Positions 14,347 through 23,257 of a stretch of DNA of 64,000 nt are shown one piece after another (position 1 is the first letter of the stretch; every line of letters starts with the position of its first letter). The position numbers and the translations under genes were made by a program. Source of the DNA: Schnuerera sp. xch1 (GTDB taxonomy: Bacteria; Bacillota; Clostridia; Tissierellales; Tepidimicrobiaceae). The notes under the pieces are model-generated. The model did no database searches, was not told the origin of the DNA, and was given only the letters and a program-made list of their open reading frames with translations. Location of the stretch: the NCBI RefSeq assembly GCF_019931165.1, contig NZ_JAIOUP010000006.1:1-64000 (forward strand). The letters run 5' to 3'.

Positions 14347-16557
14347 TTGTTAAGACTGGAAGGTACAGTAGAGGATATAATATTTAGAAATGAGACAAAC
14401 ACATATACGGTTGCGAACTTAGATACTCCAGATGGAAGAGCTACTATTGTAGGATATATACCTGTTATAAATATAGGGGAAACATTAAGAGCAGAAGGAG
14501 AATGGATATATCATCCTACATATGGAGAACAACTAGAGATATCTAATGTATCCATAGTCGTCCCATCTACTGTAAATGGGATAGAGAAATACTTGTCATC
14601 AGGCCTTATCCCTCATATAGGACCTAAAACTGCTAAGAAGATTGTAGAAAGGTTTGGTACTGATACTCTGGATATAATTCAATACAATCCGGAAAAATTA
14701 AAGGAAATAGAAGGAATAGGAGATAAGAAATTAACAAAGATTGTAAAAGCATTTGAAGAACAAGGAGAATTGCGGGAGGTAATGATATTCTTGCAACAAT
14801 ATGGAATAACTCCTAACTATGGAATAAGGATATATAAAAAATACGGAAAGGACACTATAAATGTAATATCTGAAAACCCATATAAACTTTCAGAGGATGT
14901 ATTTGGTATAGGATTTAAAACAGCAGATAAGATTGCACAAAATATGGGCATTAGCATTGAATCACCTTATAGGATAGAGGGAGGTATAAGATATATTATA
15001 AATAAATTTGCTGGAAGTGGTCATACCTATGTGCCAAAGGAAGAACTAATAGAAAGCACAGGGAAAATGTTAGAAATAGAAGATGAATTAATTGAAAATT
15101 CAATAAGAGAACTAGCCATAAAAGGTATTATACATATACTAAGTATAGATGATGAGATCAGAGTATACTATACTCCTTTCCATGTAGCGGAGAGTAATGT
15201 AAGTAGAAAAGTAGTGGAACTATCTAGAGCTGAGCTAGATGACCTTGATATAGATGTTGATAAGGTAATATCTACTATAGAAGGACAAGAAGGCATAAGA
15301 TTTGCGAAAAAGCAGATAGAAGCCATTAGGGAATCCATAAACAATGGAATGATAGTCATAACAGGAGGGCCAGGGACAGGGAAAACCACCATAATAAATG
15401 CCATAATAAAGATATTTGAAGATCAAGGATTAACGGTAAATCTAGCTGCACCTACAGGAAGAGCAGCAAAAAGGATGTCAGAGACGACAGGAGTAGAAGC
15501 TAAAACCATCCATAGATTGCTGGAATACTCCTATATGGAGGAAAACATGGTATTCGGATTGGATGAGGATAGTCCTTTGGATACGGATTTACTTATCATA
15601 GATGAAGCTTCCATGATAGATATATTACTGATGAATAGTTTGTTAAAGGCTATAACGCCAGGGACTAGGCTCATACTTGTAGGTGATATAGACCAATTGC
15701 CATCAGTTGGAGCAGGAAATGTACTAAAGGATATAATAAATAGCAATGCAATTAAGGTAGTAGAATTAAATGAGATATTTCGTCAAGCCGAAGAAAGCTT
15801 AATAGTAGTCAATGCCCATAAGATAAATAAAGGACAATTTCCCATATTGAACAAGGGAGATGATTTTTTCTTCATAAGAGAAAAGAATTCTAACAATACA
15901 GTTAATATAATATCGAATTTATGCAAGGAAAGATTGCCAAGCTATTATGGACTAAATCCTTTGAAAGATATACAAGTATTAACTCCTATGAAAAAGGGAG
16001 ATGTAGGTATAAATGCATTGAACAAACATCTACAAGATGTATTGAATCCAAGATCTAAATTAAAAAAGGAAAAGACCATGGGGGATGAACTGTTTCGAGT
16101 AGGAGATAAGGTAATGCAAATTAAAAATAATTACACCACAGAATGGGAAGTCATAAAAGACGGTGAAGTTATAGAAAAAGGAGAAGGAGTATTCAATGGG
16201 GACTTTGGAATAATAATGGATATTGATGATGATAACAGAATAATGAAAATCCTATTTGATGATGAAAAGGAAGTAGAGTATAATTATAATCAATTGGATG
16301 AGCTAAAGCTATCCTATGCCACTACAGTACACAAAAGTCAGGGCAGTGAATTCCCAGTAATTGTAATGCCCATGCATTGGGGACCACCAATGCTTCTAAC
16401 CAGAAATCTACTATATACAGCAATCACTAGGGCTAAGGAATTGGTGGTATTAGTAGGTGAAGAGAAGTATTTACAGGCTATGATAAACAACAATAGGATT
16501 ACAAGGAGATATTCAAGCCTTGATTATAAGATAAGAAATATGTTGACCATGTATTAG
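14347..16557 (+). CDS. recD2: RecD2-type ATP-dependent DNA helicase
   Basis: A 736-aa 5'-3' DNA helicase of the RecD2 branch, which acts without RecB/RecC in repair and recombination. An N-terminal OB-like domain comes first, then two helix-hairpin-helix units (SGLIPHIGPKTAKKIVERFG, EGIGDKKLTKIV). The SF1 helicase core follows: Walker A GGPGTGKTT at about 340, DEAS for Walker B, GDIDQLPSVGAGN, and ATTVHKSQGSEFP near the end. The TTG start at 14347 is preceded by AGAGGAGA. comF follows after 9 bases. Confidence 0.93.
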   Translation: MLRLEGTVEDIIFRNETNTYTVANLDTPDGRATIVGYIPVINIGETLRAEGEWIYHPTYGEQLEISNVSIVVPSTVNGIEKYLSSGLIPHIGPKTAKKIVERFGTDTLDIIQYNPEKLKEIEGIGDKKLTKIVKAFEEQGELREVMIFLQQYGITPNYGIRIYKKYGKDTINVISENPYKLSEDVFGIGFKTADKIAQNMGISIESPYRIEGGIRYIINKFAGSGHTYVPKEELIESTGKMLEIEDELIENSIRELAIKGIIHILSIDDEIRVYYTPFHVAESNVSRKVVELSRAELDDLDIDVDKVISTIEGQEGIRFAKKQIEAIRESINNGMIVITGGPGTGKTTIINAIIKIFEDQGLTVNLAAPTGRAAKRMSETTGVEAKTIHRLLEYSYMEENMVFGLDEDSPLDTDLLIIDEASMIDILLMNSLLKAITPGTRLILVGDIDQLPSVGAGNVLKDIINSNAIKVVELNEIFRQAEESLIVVNAHKINKGQFPILNKGDDFFFIREKNSNNTVNIISNLCKERLPSYYGLNPLKDIQVLTPMKKGDVGINALNKHLQDVLNPRSKLKKEKTMGDELFRVGDKVMQIKNNYTTEWEVIKDGEVIEKGEGVFNGDFGIIMDIDDDNRIMKILFDDEKEVEYNYNQLDELKLSYATTVHKSQGSEFPVIVMPMHWGPPMLLTRNLLYTAITRAKELVVLVGEEKYLQAMINNNRITRRYSSLDYKIRNMLTMY

Positions 16558-16566
16558 GAGGAGATT

Positions 16567-17232
16567 ATGGGAATTTTAAGGGATATGGGAAACTTATTAT
16601 TTCAGGAAGAAAACACCTGTTTATTCTGCAAAGAAAATACTCCAATCAGTGAAAGCCATATCTGTAAAAATTGTAATAGTTTAATAGAATTTACACATAA
16701 GGAAATCGAACTACACTATTCTAACATATATAAGGCATATTATTCAGTATTGTACAATAGATTCATTAGAAAAAATTTACATGCATTTAAATTTGGAGGG
16801 AAAAGTTATCTATATAAACCCTTTGGAGAGATACTATTATCTACCATTTATGATAAAAGCATAGATCATAAGATAGAAGCAGTAGCTTATGTACCAACTA
16901 ATAAAAGGAAAAAGGCTATAAGAGGATACAATCAATCAGAACTATTAGCACAATATATATCCAAAGAATTGGACAAGCCACTACTTAAAAATAATCTCAT
17001 AAAGATTAAATGGACTAAAGAACAGAATAAATTGGGGAAAATTGAGAGAAAGAATAATTTAAAAGGTGCATTTAAAGTTATCAATGCAGAAGGTTTAAAA
17101 AATAAAGAAATTCTTTTAATTGACGATATTATTACCACAGGAACAACTATAATTGAATGCAGCGGTATTTTAACAGAAAATGGAGTCAAAAAAGTGTACG
17201 GTTTAGCTATTACTTCTAGTATGAAAGTATAA
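16567..17232 (+). CDS. comFC: ComF family protein (ComFC-like)
   Basis: A 221-aa cytoplasmic protein with an N-terminal four-Cys zinc finger (C18, C21, C33, C36) and a phosphoribosyltransferase-like domain with ILLIDDIITTGTT. ComFC takes part in handling incoming single-stranded DNA during transformation. GGAGGAG ribosome site. It sits between recD2 and the flagellar gene yvyF; in Bacillus comFC is likewise followed by yvyF-flgM, so the order is conserved. Confidence 0.93.
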   Translation: MGILRDMGNLLFQEENTCLFCKENTPISESHICKNCNSLIEFTHKEIELHYSNIYKAYYSVLYNRFIRKNLHAFKFGGKSYLYKPFGEILLSTIYDKSIDHKIEAVAYVPTNKRKKAIRGYNQSELLAQYISKELDKPLLKNNLIKIKWTKEQNKLGKIERKNNLKGAFKVINAEGLKNKEILLIDDIITTGTTIIECSGILTENGVKKVYGLAITSSMKV

Positions 17233-17244
17233 AGAGGTGAAAAT

Positions 17245-17661
17245 ATGGATGTAAGAAACTGTAGTCGTTGTGGGAAAATTTACGCTTATAATGGATTCAA
17301 TATCTGTCCGGAATGTAGACGAGAAGATGAAGAAGACTTTAAAAAGGTAAAAGAATATATAGATGAAAATCCTAAAGCTAATGTAGCAGAAGTATCTGAA
17401 AAGGTAGAAGTGGATTCTAAAAAGATAATTGAGTTTTTGAGGCAAGGGAGATTGGAGATAAGAGAGGAAAGTAATTTAATTCTATCATGTGAAAAATGTG
17501 GTGCGCCTATAAGGACAGGAAGATTTTGTGAAAAATGCACTGTAAAAATGGAAAGGGAGTTCAAACGTTCCATAGGAGGAGGTAGGGATCCTAGAACTAT
17601 TCAAAATGGAAGTGCTATGGAAAGGATTAGAGTTACAGATAGACATAGGAACGATAATTAA
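17245..17661 (+). CDS. yvyF: flagellar-region protein YvyF (TIGR03826 type)
   Basis: A 138-aa protein with two zinc-ribbon-like Cys clusters (CSRCGKIYAYNGFNICPEC at the N-terminus; CEKCGAPIRTGRFCEKC near residue 90) around a short helical region. YvyF is a conserved regulator-like protein upstream of flgM; its exact activity is not settled. It follows comF by 12 bases with AGAGGTG. A paralogue lies at 43217-43537. Confidence 0.92.
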   Translation: MDVRNCSRCGKIYAYNGFNICPECRREDEEDFKKVKEYIDENPKANVAEVSEKVEVDSKKIIEFLRQGRLEIREESNLILSCEKCGAPIRTGRFCEKCTVKMEREFKRSIGGGRDPRTIQNGSAMERIRVTDRHRNDN

Positions 17662-17670
17662 ATAAAATGT

Positions 17671-17697
17671 TAAAGTATCACCTCGTTTTACCGATAA
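17671..17697 (+). promoter_or_regulatory. sigma-D promoter of the flgM operon
   Basis: TAAA (17671-17674), a 15-base spacer and ACCGATAA (17690-17697). A near-perfect sigma-D match, in the position known for flgM in Bacillus. Confidence 0.88.
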
Positions 17698-17730
17698 TAA
17701 TATGGAATAAGGGAGAGCGGGGTGATTTTT
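17677..17730 (+). terminator. hairpin with T tract around the flgM promoter
   Basis: ATCACCTCG (17677-17685) pairs with CGGGGTGAT (17718-17726) over 9 positions including one G-T pair, then TTTTT reaches the ATG. The 3' arm is the flgM ribosome site, and the sigma-D -10 lies in the loop. The stem is shorter than at 13648, so the call is less certain. Confidence 0.5.
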
Positions 17731-18012
17731 ATGAAGATCAATAAAACAGATAAAATTATGAAGGTATATAATTCAGGGATGAATAAAAAAGTAAAACAAA
17801 AAAAGAACAAAATAGGAAAAGATGAATTGAAGTTTTCAGATAAAGCTAAGGATTTTAAAACAGCAATGAACAAACTAAAAGATATACCAGAGGTAAGAAA
17901 GGATAAAGTGGAAAAACTTAAAAGAGAGATTAAATCAGGCACATATAATGTAAAGGGCAAAGATATAGCAGAGAAAATGTATAAAAGCGTAAATTTTGAT
18001 AAGAAAGTATAA
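17731..18012 (+). CDS. flgM: anti-sigma-D factor FlgM
   Basis: A 93-aa, highly charged, mostly disordered protein with the C-terminal FlgM pattern (VRKDKVEKLKREIKSGTYNVKGKDIAEKM). It holds sigma-D inactive until the hook is finished, after which it is secreted or destroyed. The ATG at 17731 has GGGGTGA 5 bases upstream; the GTG at 17722 is inside the ribosome site. First gene of flgM-flgN-flgK-flgK-flgL. Its own promoter is sigma-D, which gives the usual feedback loop. Confidence 0.93.
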   Translation: MKINKTDKIMKVYNSGMNKKVKQKKNKIGKDELKFSDKAKDFKTAMNKLKDIPEVRKDKVEKLKREIKSGTYNVKGKDIAEKMYKSVNFDKKV

Positions 18013-18024
18013 TGAGGTGAAGAT

Positions 18025-18495
18025 ATGACCTTTAAGGAAGAATTGATCAGTATTCTGAAAGAAGAACTAGAATGTATTAAATCTATAAAAAAGTTAACCT
18101 TTCAAAAGACGGATACAATAATAAACAGTCATGTAGAAGAATTGGAACAGATAACTAAAAGAGAAGAAGCGCTGATAAATAAAATGGCGCTGGCAGAAGA
18201 AAAAAGAATTAAACTGTTAGATACTTGGGGAGTAGATAAAAATACTCCTCTTTCAGACATAATAGATAAGATTGATGAGGAAAAAAAGGATATAATGGAA
18301 TTAGGAGAAAAGTTGAGTAAATTATTGGCTGATATCCAATCTAGAAATAGCGTCAATAATGAACTTATAAATGAAAATCTACAATGGTTGGATTTTAACA
18401 TTAATTTAATTACTCAAGCTGGAGCTCCTGCTACTTATGACAAGAAAAATAAAAAAGAGAAAACAAACAAGAATCTCTTTGATAGGAAGGTGTAA
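18025..18495 (+). CDS. flgN: flagellar export chaperone FlgN
   Basis: A 156-aa coiled-coil protein with the FlgN layout: long amphipathic helices (about 5-110), then a polar tail. It should chaperone the hook-filament junction proteins FlgK and FlgL for export; their genes follow directly. GAGGTGA before the ATG, 12 bases after flgM; the stop is 2 bases before flgK. Confidence 0.9.
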   Translation: MTFKEELISILKEELECIKSIKKLTFQKTDTIINSHVEELEQITKREEALINKMALAEEKRIKLLDTWGVDKNTPLSDIIDKIDEEKKDIMELGEKLSKLLADIQSRNSVNNELINENLQWLDFNINLITQAGAPATYDKKNKKEKTNKNLFDRKV

Positions 18496-18497
18496 TC

Positions 18498-20003
18498 ATG
18501 GGTTTTGGAGGATTATATATTTCTATATCAGGATTAAATGCAAATAAAAGAGCATTAGATACAGTGTCTCATAATATATCCAATGTAAATAATCCATACT
18601 ATGTAAGACAAAGTGTAATCCATGCAGAAAGCAGGTATTCTTTGGATATAATAAACGGATTGCAGACTGGCTCCGGAGTTGATGTACAACAGATTAGACA
18701 GATAAGAGATGAATTTTTAGATGCAAAGATTAGGAATGAAATGGCAGCCTATGGATATTATAATGCAAAGTCAGAAATACTTGGTGAAATAGAGATAATA
18801 TTTAACGAAATAACCAGTAGTGGACTTCAGAATGTAATGGATGATTTTTGGAATGGTTGGGCTGAGCTATATAAAGAACCAGACAGTCTAACCATAAGAG
18901 GATTACTACATGAAAATGCAGTGGCATTTACCACTACAGTAAATCATATAAGCACTCAATTGGACAATTTACAACTCAATCTAAATAGGGAAATGCTAAA
19001 TAAAACAGAAGAAACAAATGTAATCTTAGAGGAAATAGCGGATTTAAATAAGAAGATTAAGCTAGCAGAAGGATATGGTAAAAACATATCTGCTAATGAC
19101 TATAGAGATGTTCGTAATGCAAAATTAGATAGATTATCAGAGTTGATACCAATTACACATTATGAAAATCAATATGGTGAGGTAGTAGTGTCTCTTAATG
19201 GTAGAAGTTTAATAAATGGAGACTATTTTAATCCTATAGATATACAATTAAACGAGAAAGGCCATGGAGAAATTTATTGGTCAGATACAGGAGATAAAAT
19301 TGAATTAAACGGAAGAGGAGAACTAGGTGGATACATAGATGCAAGAGATGAAGATGTGGTGAAATATAGGGAAAGATTGAATATATTAGTAGGAGAACTA
19401 GCATCGAGTGTAAATGCACTACATAAGCTTGGTGCGGACTTGAAAGGAAATAAGGAAGGAGAGGACTTCTTTAAAATTACAGATCCCAGTGATCCAGCAG
19501 CCACAATAAAAGTAAATGAAAAATTGAAGGACTTTAGTAAAATAGCAGTATCAGAGTCAGGAGCTGAAGGAGATGGAGAAATAGCAAAAGCTATATTGGG
19601 TTTAAGAGATGTAAATTTATTTAAGGAATACGATGAATATGATCTCGGTGAAGATGGATATATATATAAAGACTTAGAATTAGGAGAAGGTTCAACTATT
19701 GAAACTGTCCTTAAAGCTATAGCAGACAAAGAAGGTTCCATGACATTGGATGGATTCTACAGAGATTTAATCTTAAATTTAAGTTTAGATAGACAAGCAT
19801 CAGAATCTATGGCAGACAATCAAGATATGTTAATAAGACAAATAGACGGAAGAAGGCAAGAAATATCCGCAGTTTCATTGGACGAAGAAATGGCAAGCAT
19901 GCTAAAATATCAACACTCCTACACAGCAAACAGTAGAGTAATAAATGCTATAGATGAGATGATAGAAAATATAGTGAACAGGATGGGAGTTGTAGGAAGA
20001 TAA
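18498..20003 (+). CDS. flgK: flagellar hook-associated protein FlgK (first copy)
   Basis: A hook-filament junction protein of 501 aa. The N-terminus (GFGGLYISISGLNANKRALD, TVSHNISNVNNPYYVRQ) and C-terminus (EEMASMLKYQHSYTANSRVI, MGVVGR) are typical of FlgK. It is exported by the flagellar apparatus and sits between hook and FlgL. AGGAAGGTG before the ATG. It is followed 28 bases on by a second, clearly related but divergent copy. Confidence 0.93.
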   Translation: MGFGGLYISISGLNANKRALDTVSHNISNVNNPYYVRQSVIHAESRYSLDIINGLQTGSGVDVQQIRQIRDEFLDAKIRNEMAAYGYYNAKSEILGEIEIIFNEITSSGLQNVMDDFWNGWAELYKEPDSLTIRGLLHENAVAFTTTVNHISTQLDNLQLNLNREMLNKTEETNVILEEIADLNKKIKLAEGYGKNISANDYRDVRNAKLDRLSELIPITHYENQYGEVVVSLNGRSLINGDYFNPIDIQLNEKGHGEIYWSDTGDKIELNGRGELGGYIDARDEDVVKYRERLNILVGELASSVNALHKLGADLKGNKEGEDFFKITDPSDPAATIKVNEKLKDFSKIAVSESGAEGDGEIAKAILGLRDVNLFKEYDEYDLGEDGYIYKDLELGEGSTIETVLKAIADKEGSMTLDGFYRDLILNLSLDRQASESMADNQDMLIRQIDGRRQEISAVSLDEEMASMLKYQHSYTANSRVINAIDEMIENIVNRMGVVGR

Positions 20004-20034
20004 AATTTTTATGAAGGGACTGAGTAAATAAATG
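20001..20034 (+). repeat. 34-base leader repeat, copy 1 (before the second flgK)
   Basis: The 34 bases ending at the ATG of the second flgK match 21702-21735 at 32 positions. Both contain GAAGGGACTGAG as ribosome site. Confidence 0.85.
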
Positions 20035-21447
20035 TTTGGATTTAATACAGCCGTACAAGGCCTATTAGCAAGTCAAAGATCCTTATATATAACAAACCAT
20101 AATATAAGCAACATGAATACCGAAGGATATTCAAGGCAACAAGGAGCTCAAAGAGCTACAAATCCACAAAGCCTACCGGGAATAGGCTTTTTAGGAACGG
20201 GTACTGAAATCTATAATGTGGAGAGAATAAGGGATTCATATGTAGATTTTAAATACTGGAACGAAAATGCTTCTACAGGTGAATGGTCAGTAAAAGTGGA
20301 TACTTTAGGTGAAATGGAAAAGCTGTTTGGAGAACCATCCGATAGCAGCTTTAGACAATACTTAGATGATTTTTATACTGCATTGGATAATATGAGCAAG
20401 AATTCTTCAGATTCTTCCTTTAGAGAACCAGTTGTAGAAAATGCTTTAGCCTTGACTAAACACATTAATGAAACAGCAAAAAGGTTACAAAATTTAAGAG
20501 AAGAAACTGAATTTTCAATAGAAACTAAGATAGAAAATGTAAACAGTTTGGCAAATCAAATAGCCTCGTTAAATAGACAGATATATTCAAATGAGTTGGA
20601 TGGAAGACCAGCCAATGATCTAAGGGATAGAAGAGAACTATTGGTAGACAAGCTATCAAAGATAGCAAATGTTAAGGTTGATGAATCTAAAGATGGTAAA
20701 TATAGAGTAAACATAAGCGGAGTATCTATAGTAGACCATATTGATGTAAATGAGATAAGTTGGAGTAAAAATGAAGATAAACTAAGTCTACAGTGGAGCA
20801 ACGGAAGTGAAGTAAAGATAAAATCTGGAGAATTAAAGGGAGTATTGGACTTATACAATGGAGATGGACAAAATAGTACCTATAGAGGGATACAATACTA
20901 TCAGGATAGATTAGATAATTTTGCAAAAGGATTTGCTGAAGGATTTAATGAACAGCATAAGTTAGGATATGGATTAAATGGTGAAACAAATATAAACTTT
21001 TTTGTTGGAGATGGAGGCAATACTAATAATATTACTGCTATAGATATAACTGTATCTGAACAAATACTAAATGATTTAGATAATATAGCAGCAGCAAAAA
21101 ATGCAGGTGGTAGTGCGGAAGACAATGGCAATCTGTTGGAATTAATAGATCAAAGGGACAGAGGAGAACATTTTGGTTTTAACAGTAGTCCAGATGATTT
21201 TATAAAATCCATAATGTCAAACCTAGCGGTGGACAGTATGCAAGGCCAAAGAATGCATGAATCACAGAATCTAATACTTAAAAATATAGAATCAAAAAGA
21301 AACTCCATATCAGGAGTATCCTACGATGAAGAAATGGCAAACATGGTAAAATTCCAAAACACCTACGTAGCATCAGCTAGAATGATAACAACAATGGATG
21401 CTGTAATGGATGTGACGATAAATAGATTAGGATTAGTTGGACGATAA
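20032..21447 (+). CDS. flgK: second FlgK-type hook-associated protein
   Basis: A 471-aa FlgK paralogue. It has the same terminal signatures as its neighbour (NTAVQGLLASQRSLYITNHN, ISNMNTEGYSRQ; at the C-terminus YDEEMANMVKFQNTYVASAR and LGLVGR) but a quite different middle. Tandem FlgK genes are unusual; one may replace the other, or the two may form a mixed junction ring. The ATG at 20032 follows GAAGGGACTGAG at a spacing of about 10, a suboptimal site. A structured 173-base element follows it. Confidence 0.9.
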   Translation: MFGFNTAVQGLLASQRSLYITNHNISNMNTEGYSRQQGAQRATNPQSLPGIGFLGTGTEIYNVERIRDSYVDFKYWNENASTGEWSVKVDTLGEMEKLFGEPSDSSFRQYLDDFYTALDNMSKNSSDSSFREPVVENALALTKHINETAKRLQNLREETEFSIETKIENVNSLANQIASLNRQIYSNELDGRPANDLRDRRELLVDKLSKIANVKVDESKDGKYRVNISGVSIVDHIDVNEISWSKNEDKLSLQWSNGSEVKIKSGELKGVLDLYNGDGQNSTYRGIQYYQDRLDNFAKGFAEGFNEQHKLGYGLNGETNINFFVGDGGNTNNITAIDITVSEQILNDLDNIAAAKNAGGSAEDNGNLLELIDQRDRGEHFGFNSSPDDFIKSIMSNLAVDSMQGQRMHESQNLILKNIESKRNSISGVSYDEEMANMVKFQNTYVASARMITTMDAVMDVTINRLGLVGR

Positions 21448-21465
21448 ACCAATGAGGCGAGTCAC

Positions 21466-21638
21466 GACATATTTAGAAAGAACGTGCCTCCAATTCAAGA
21501 TTCGTGAAATATTACGACACAGAAAAAAATAGGTTTGCGAAGACCGCTATTGCTATAATACACAGACCAAACGATTTTTTTCAGTCGGATACTTCTACAA
21601 ATCTTTCATAAGTTGGTGCTTATCTTTCTAAATATGTC
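21466..21638. repeat. long imperfect palindrome between the second flgK and flgL
   Basis: GACATATTTAGAAAGA (21466-21481) is repeated inverted and exact at 21623-21638. The inner sequence continues to pair imperfectly (for example GAAAAAAAT at 21522 with ATTTTTTTC at 21573), so most of the 173 bases can fold as one hairpin. It may be a miniature transposable element or a structured RNA in the flg message. No target duplication was found. Confidence 0.7.
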
Positions 21639-21701
21639 TTAGTAAGGATAGGTTCCTATGTCTATTTGATTTTAAGACAGAAAATGGCACTTTGTTTTAT
21701 C

Positions 21702-21735
21702 TAAAATTTTTACGAAGGGACTGAGTAAATGAATG
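21702..21735 (+). repeat. 34-base leader repeat, copy 2 (before flgL)
   Basis: It differs from 20001-20034 at two positions and ends at the ATG of flgL in the same register. Confidence 0.85.
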
Positions 21736-22704
21736 AGAGTAACTAATAATATGCTTATAAACAATATGGTTTATAATTTAAATCAAAACCTAAAAACAAT
21801 GGAAAAGCTTCAATATCAACAAGCTACAGGTAAGAAATTTAGAGTACCATCAGATGACCCTATAGGAGCTAGCAAAAGTTTGAAATTCAATACGGATATA
21901 TCAAAATTAGAACAATACCATAGAAATGCAGAAGATGCTATGTCCTGGATGAATGATACAGAAGTAGCTTTAGGGGAAATAGGTGAAGTACTAAAAAGAG
22001 CATATGAATTGACAGTAGATGCAGCAAATGGAACAAAAGAAGGAGAAGATTTGAAGAAGATAAAAGAAGAAATTGACCAGTTGAAAGATCATCTAGTACA
22101 AATAGGAAATACCACATATGCTGGAAGACATATATTCAGTGGGTACAAGACGGATATGCCTTTATTCAATGAAGATGGCACATATAATTCTGATTTTACA
22201 GGAGACTTACAACTAGGGGAAGATGAAGTTGTTACTTATAATGTTGGAGTATCTGAAACGGTAGAAGTAAATATAGTAGGAATGAAGGTATTTGGTGTAG
22301 GTGAAGTGCCAGAGAAACCAGAAGATTTTGAAGATGCTTTTTCTGGTCATACAGGAGATGGTGGTGATGCAGCTACCTTAATAAAAGTTTTTGAAGACTT
22401 ATCCACTGCTTTAGAAGAAAATAATACCGAAGATATTCAAACTGCCATAGGAAATCTTCAATCAAGTCAAGAACAGGTCCTATCCGTAAGAGCAGAAGTA
22501 GGGGCAAAGATGAATAGACTTGAACTAACTGAGAAAAAGTTAGGAACACAAATAAATAATGTAAAAGAACTATTATCATATAACGAAGACGTGGATATGG
22601 CGGAAGTAATCATGAACTTAAATGTAGCTGAAAATGTTTATACATCTAGCCTAATGACTGGAGCAAAGATTATTCAGCCAACTTTGGTTCAATTTCTAAG
22701 CTAG
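21733..22704 (+). CDS. flgL: flagellar hook-associated protein FlgL
   Basis: A 323-aa junction protein connecting FlgK to the filament. Its flagellin-like N-terminus (MRVTNNMLINNMVYNLNQNL, YQQATGKKFRVPSDDPIGA) and C-terminus (MNLNVAENVYTSSLMTGAKI) are typical. It is downstream of flgN and flgK as usual but separated from them by 285 bases that hold the palindrome. The ribosome site GAAGGGACTGAG is the same as that of the second flgK. Confidence 0.94.
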   Translation: MRVTNNMLINNMVYNLNQNLKTMEKLQYQQATGKKFRVPSDDPIGASKSLKFNTDISKLEQYHRNAEDAMSWMNDTEVALGEIGEVLKRAYELTVDAANGTKEGEDLKKIKEEIDQLKDHLVQIGNTTYAGRHIFSGYKTDMPLFNEDGTYNSDFTGDLQLGEDEVVTYNVGVSETVEVNIVGMKVFGVGEVPEKPEDFEDAFSGHTGDGGDAATLIKVFEDLSTALEENNTEDIQTAIGNLQSSQEQVLSVRAEVGAKMNRLELTEKKLGTQINNVKELLSYNEDVDMAEVIMNLNVAENVYTSSLMTGAKIIQPTLVQFLS

Positions 22705-22805
22705 ATAAGGCATAAGCAAAGCTTACGCCAATTTTGAATCAAGACAAAAAAGACCTAAATAACTGTGTACTGTGTATTATGAACTGAATAACGAGGAGGA
22801 ACACC

Positions 22806-23255
22806 ATGAAGCTTCATACAACAAATTTTGGTTTAATTGAAATAGATGAAGAGAAGATTATCAATTTCCCCGAAGGATTATTAGGATTTGAAGATGAAAA
22901 ACAATTTATAATAATAAACAGTGAAGATGAGGACAGTCTATTTCAATGGCTACAATCAGTAAATAATCAGGAATTAGCCTTTGTAATAATAAACCCCTTT
23001 TTTGTTTTCCCAGACTATGACATAATAATACCAGAAACGGCTCAAAATAAATTAAAGATAAAGGATAAACAAGACATAGGAGTATATACAATAGTAGTAG
23101 TCCCAGAAGATATGGAAAAAATGACAACCAATCTATTAGGGCCTATTATAATCAATATTAAAGAGAAATTAGGGAAACAAGTAATATTAGATGACGATAG
23201 ATATACAACAAAGCATTATGTTTTCAATCAAAGTGTAGAAGGCAGGGGTGAATGA
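22806..23255 (+). CDS. fliW: flagellar assembly factor FliW
   Basis: A 149-aa protein that binds CsrA and is displaced by flagellin, so it couples flagellin secretion to its translation. The family pattern (INFPEGLLGFEDEKQFIIIN, LAFVIINPFFVFPDYD, TTNLLGPIIINIK) is complete. AACGAGGAGGA before the ATG. It is followed by csrA, the usual partner. Confidence 0.95.
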   Translation: MKLHTTNFGLIEIDEEKIINFPEGLLGFEDEKQFIIINSEDEDSLFQWLQSVNNQELAFVIINPFFVFPDYDIIIPETAQNKLKIKDKQDIGVYTIVVVPEDMEKMTTNLLGPIIINIKEKLGKQVILDDDRYTTKHYVFNQSVEGRGE

Positions 23256-23257
23256 AT

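Noticed and set aside
22705-22805. Hairpin GGCATAAGC/GCTTACGCC after flgL as a terminator
   Set aside because: One mismatch and a poor T tract; fliW probably shares the transcript.
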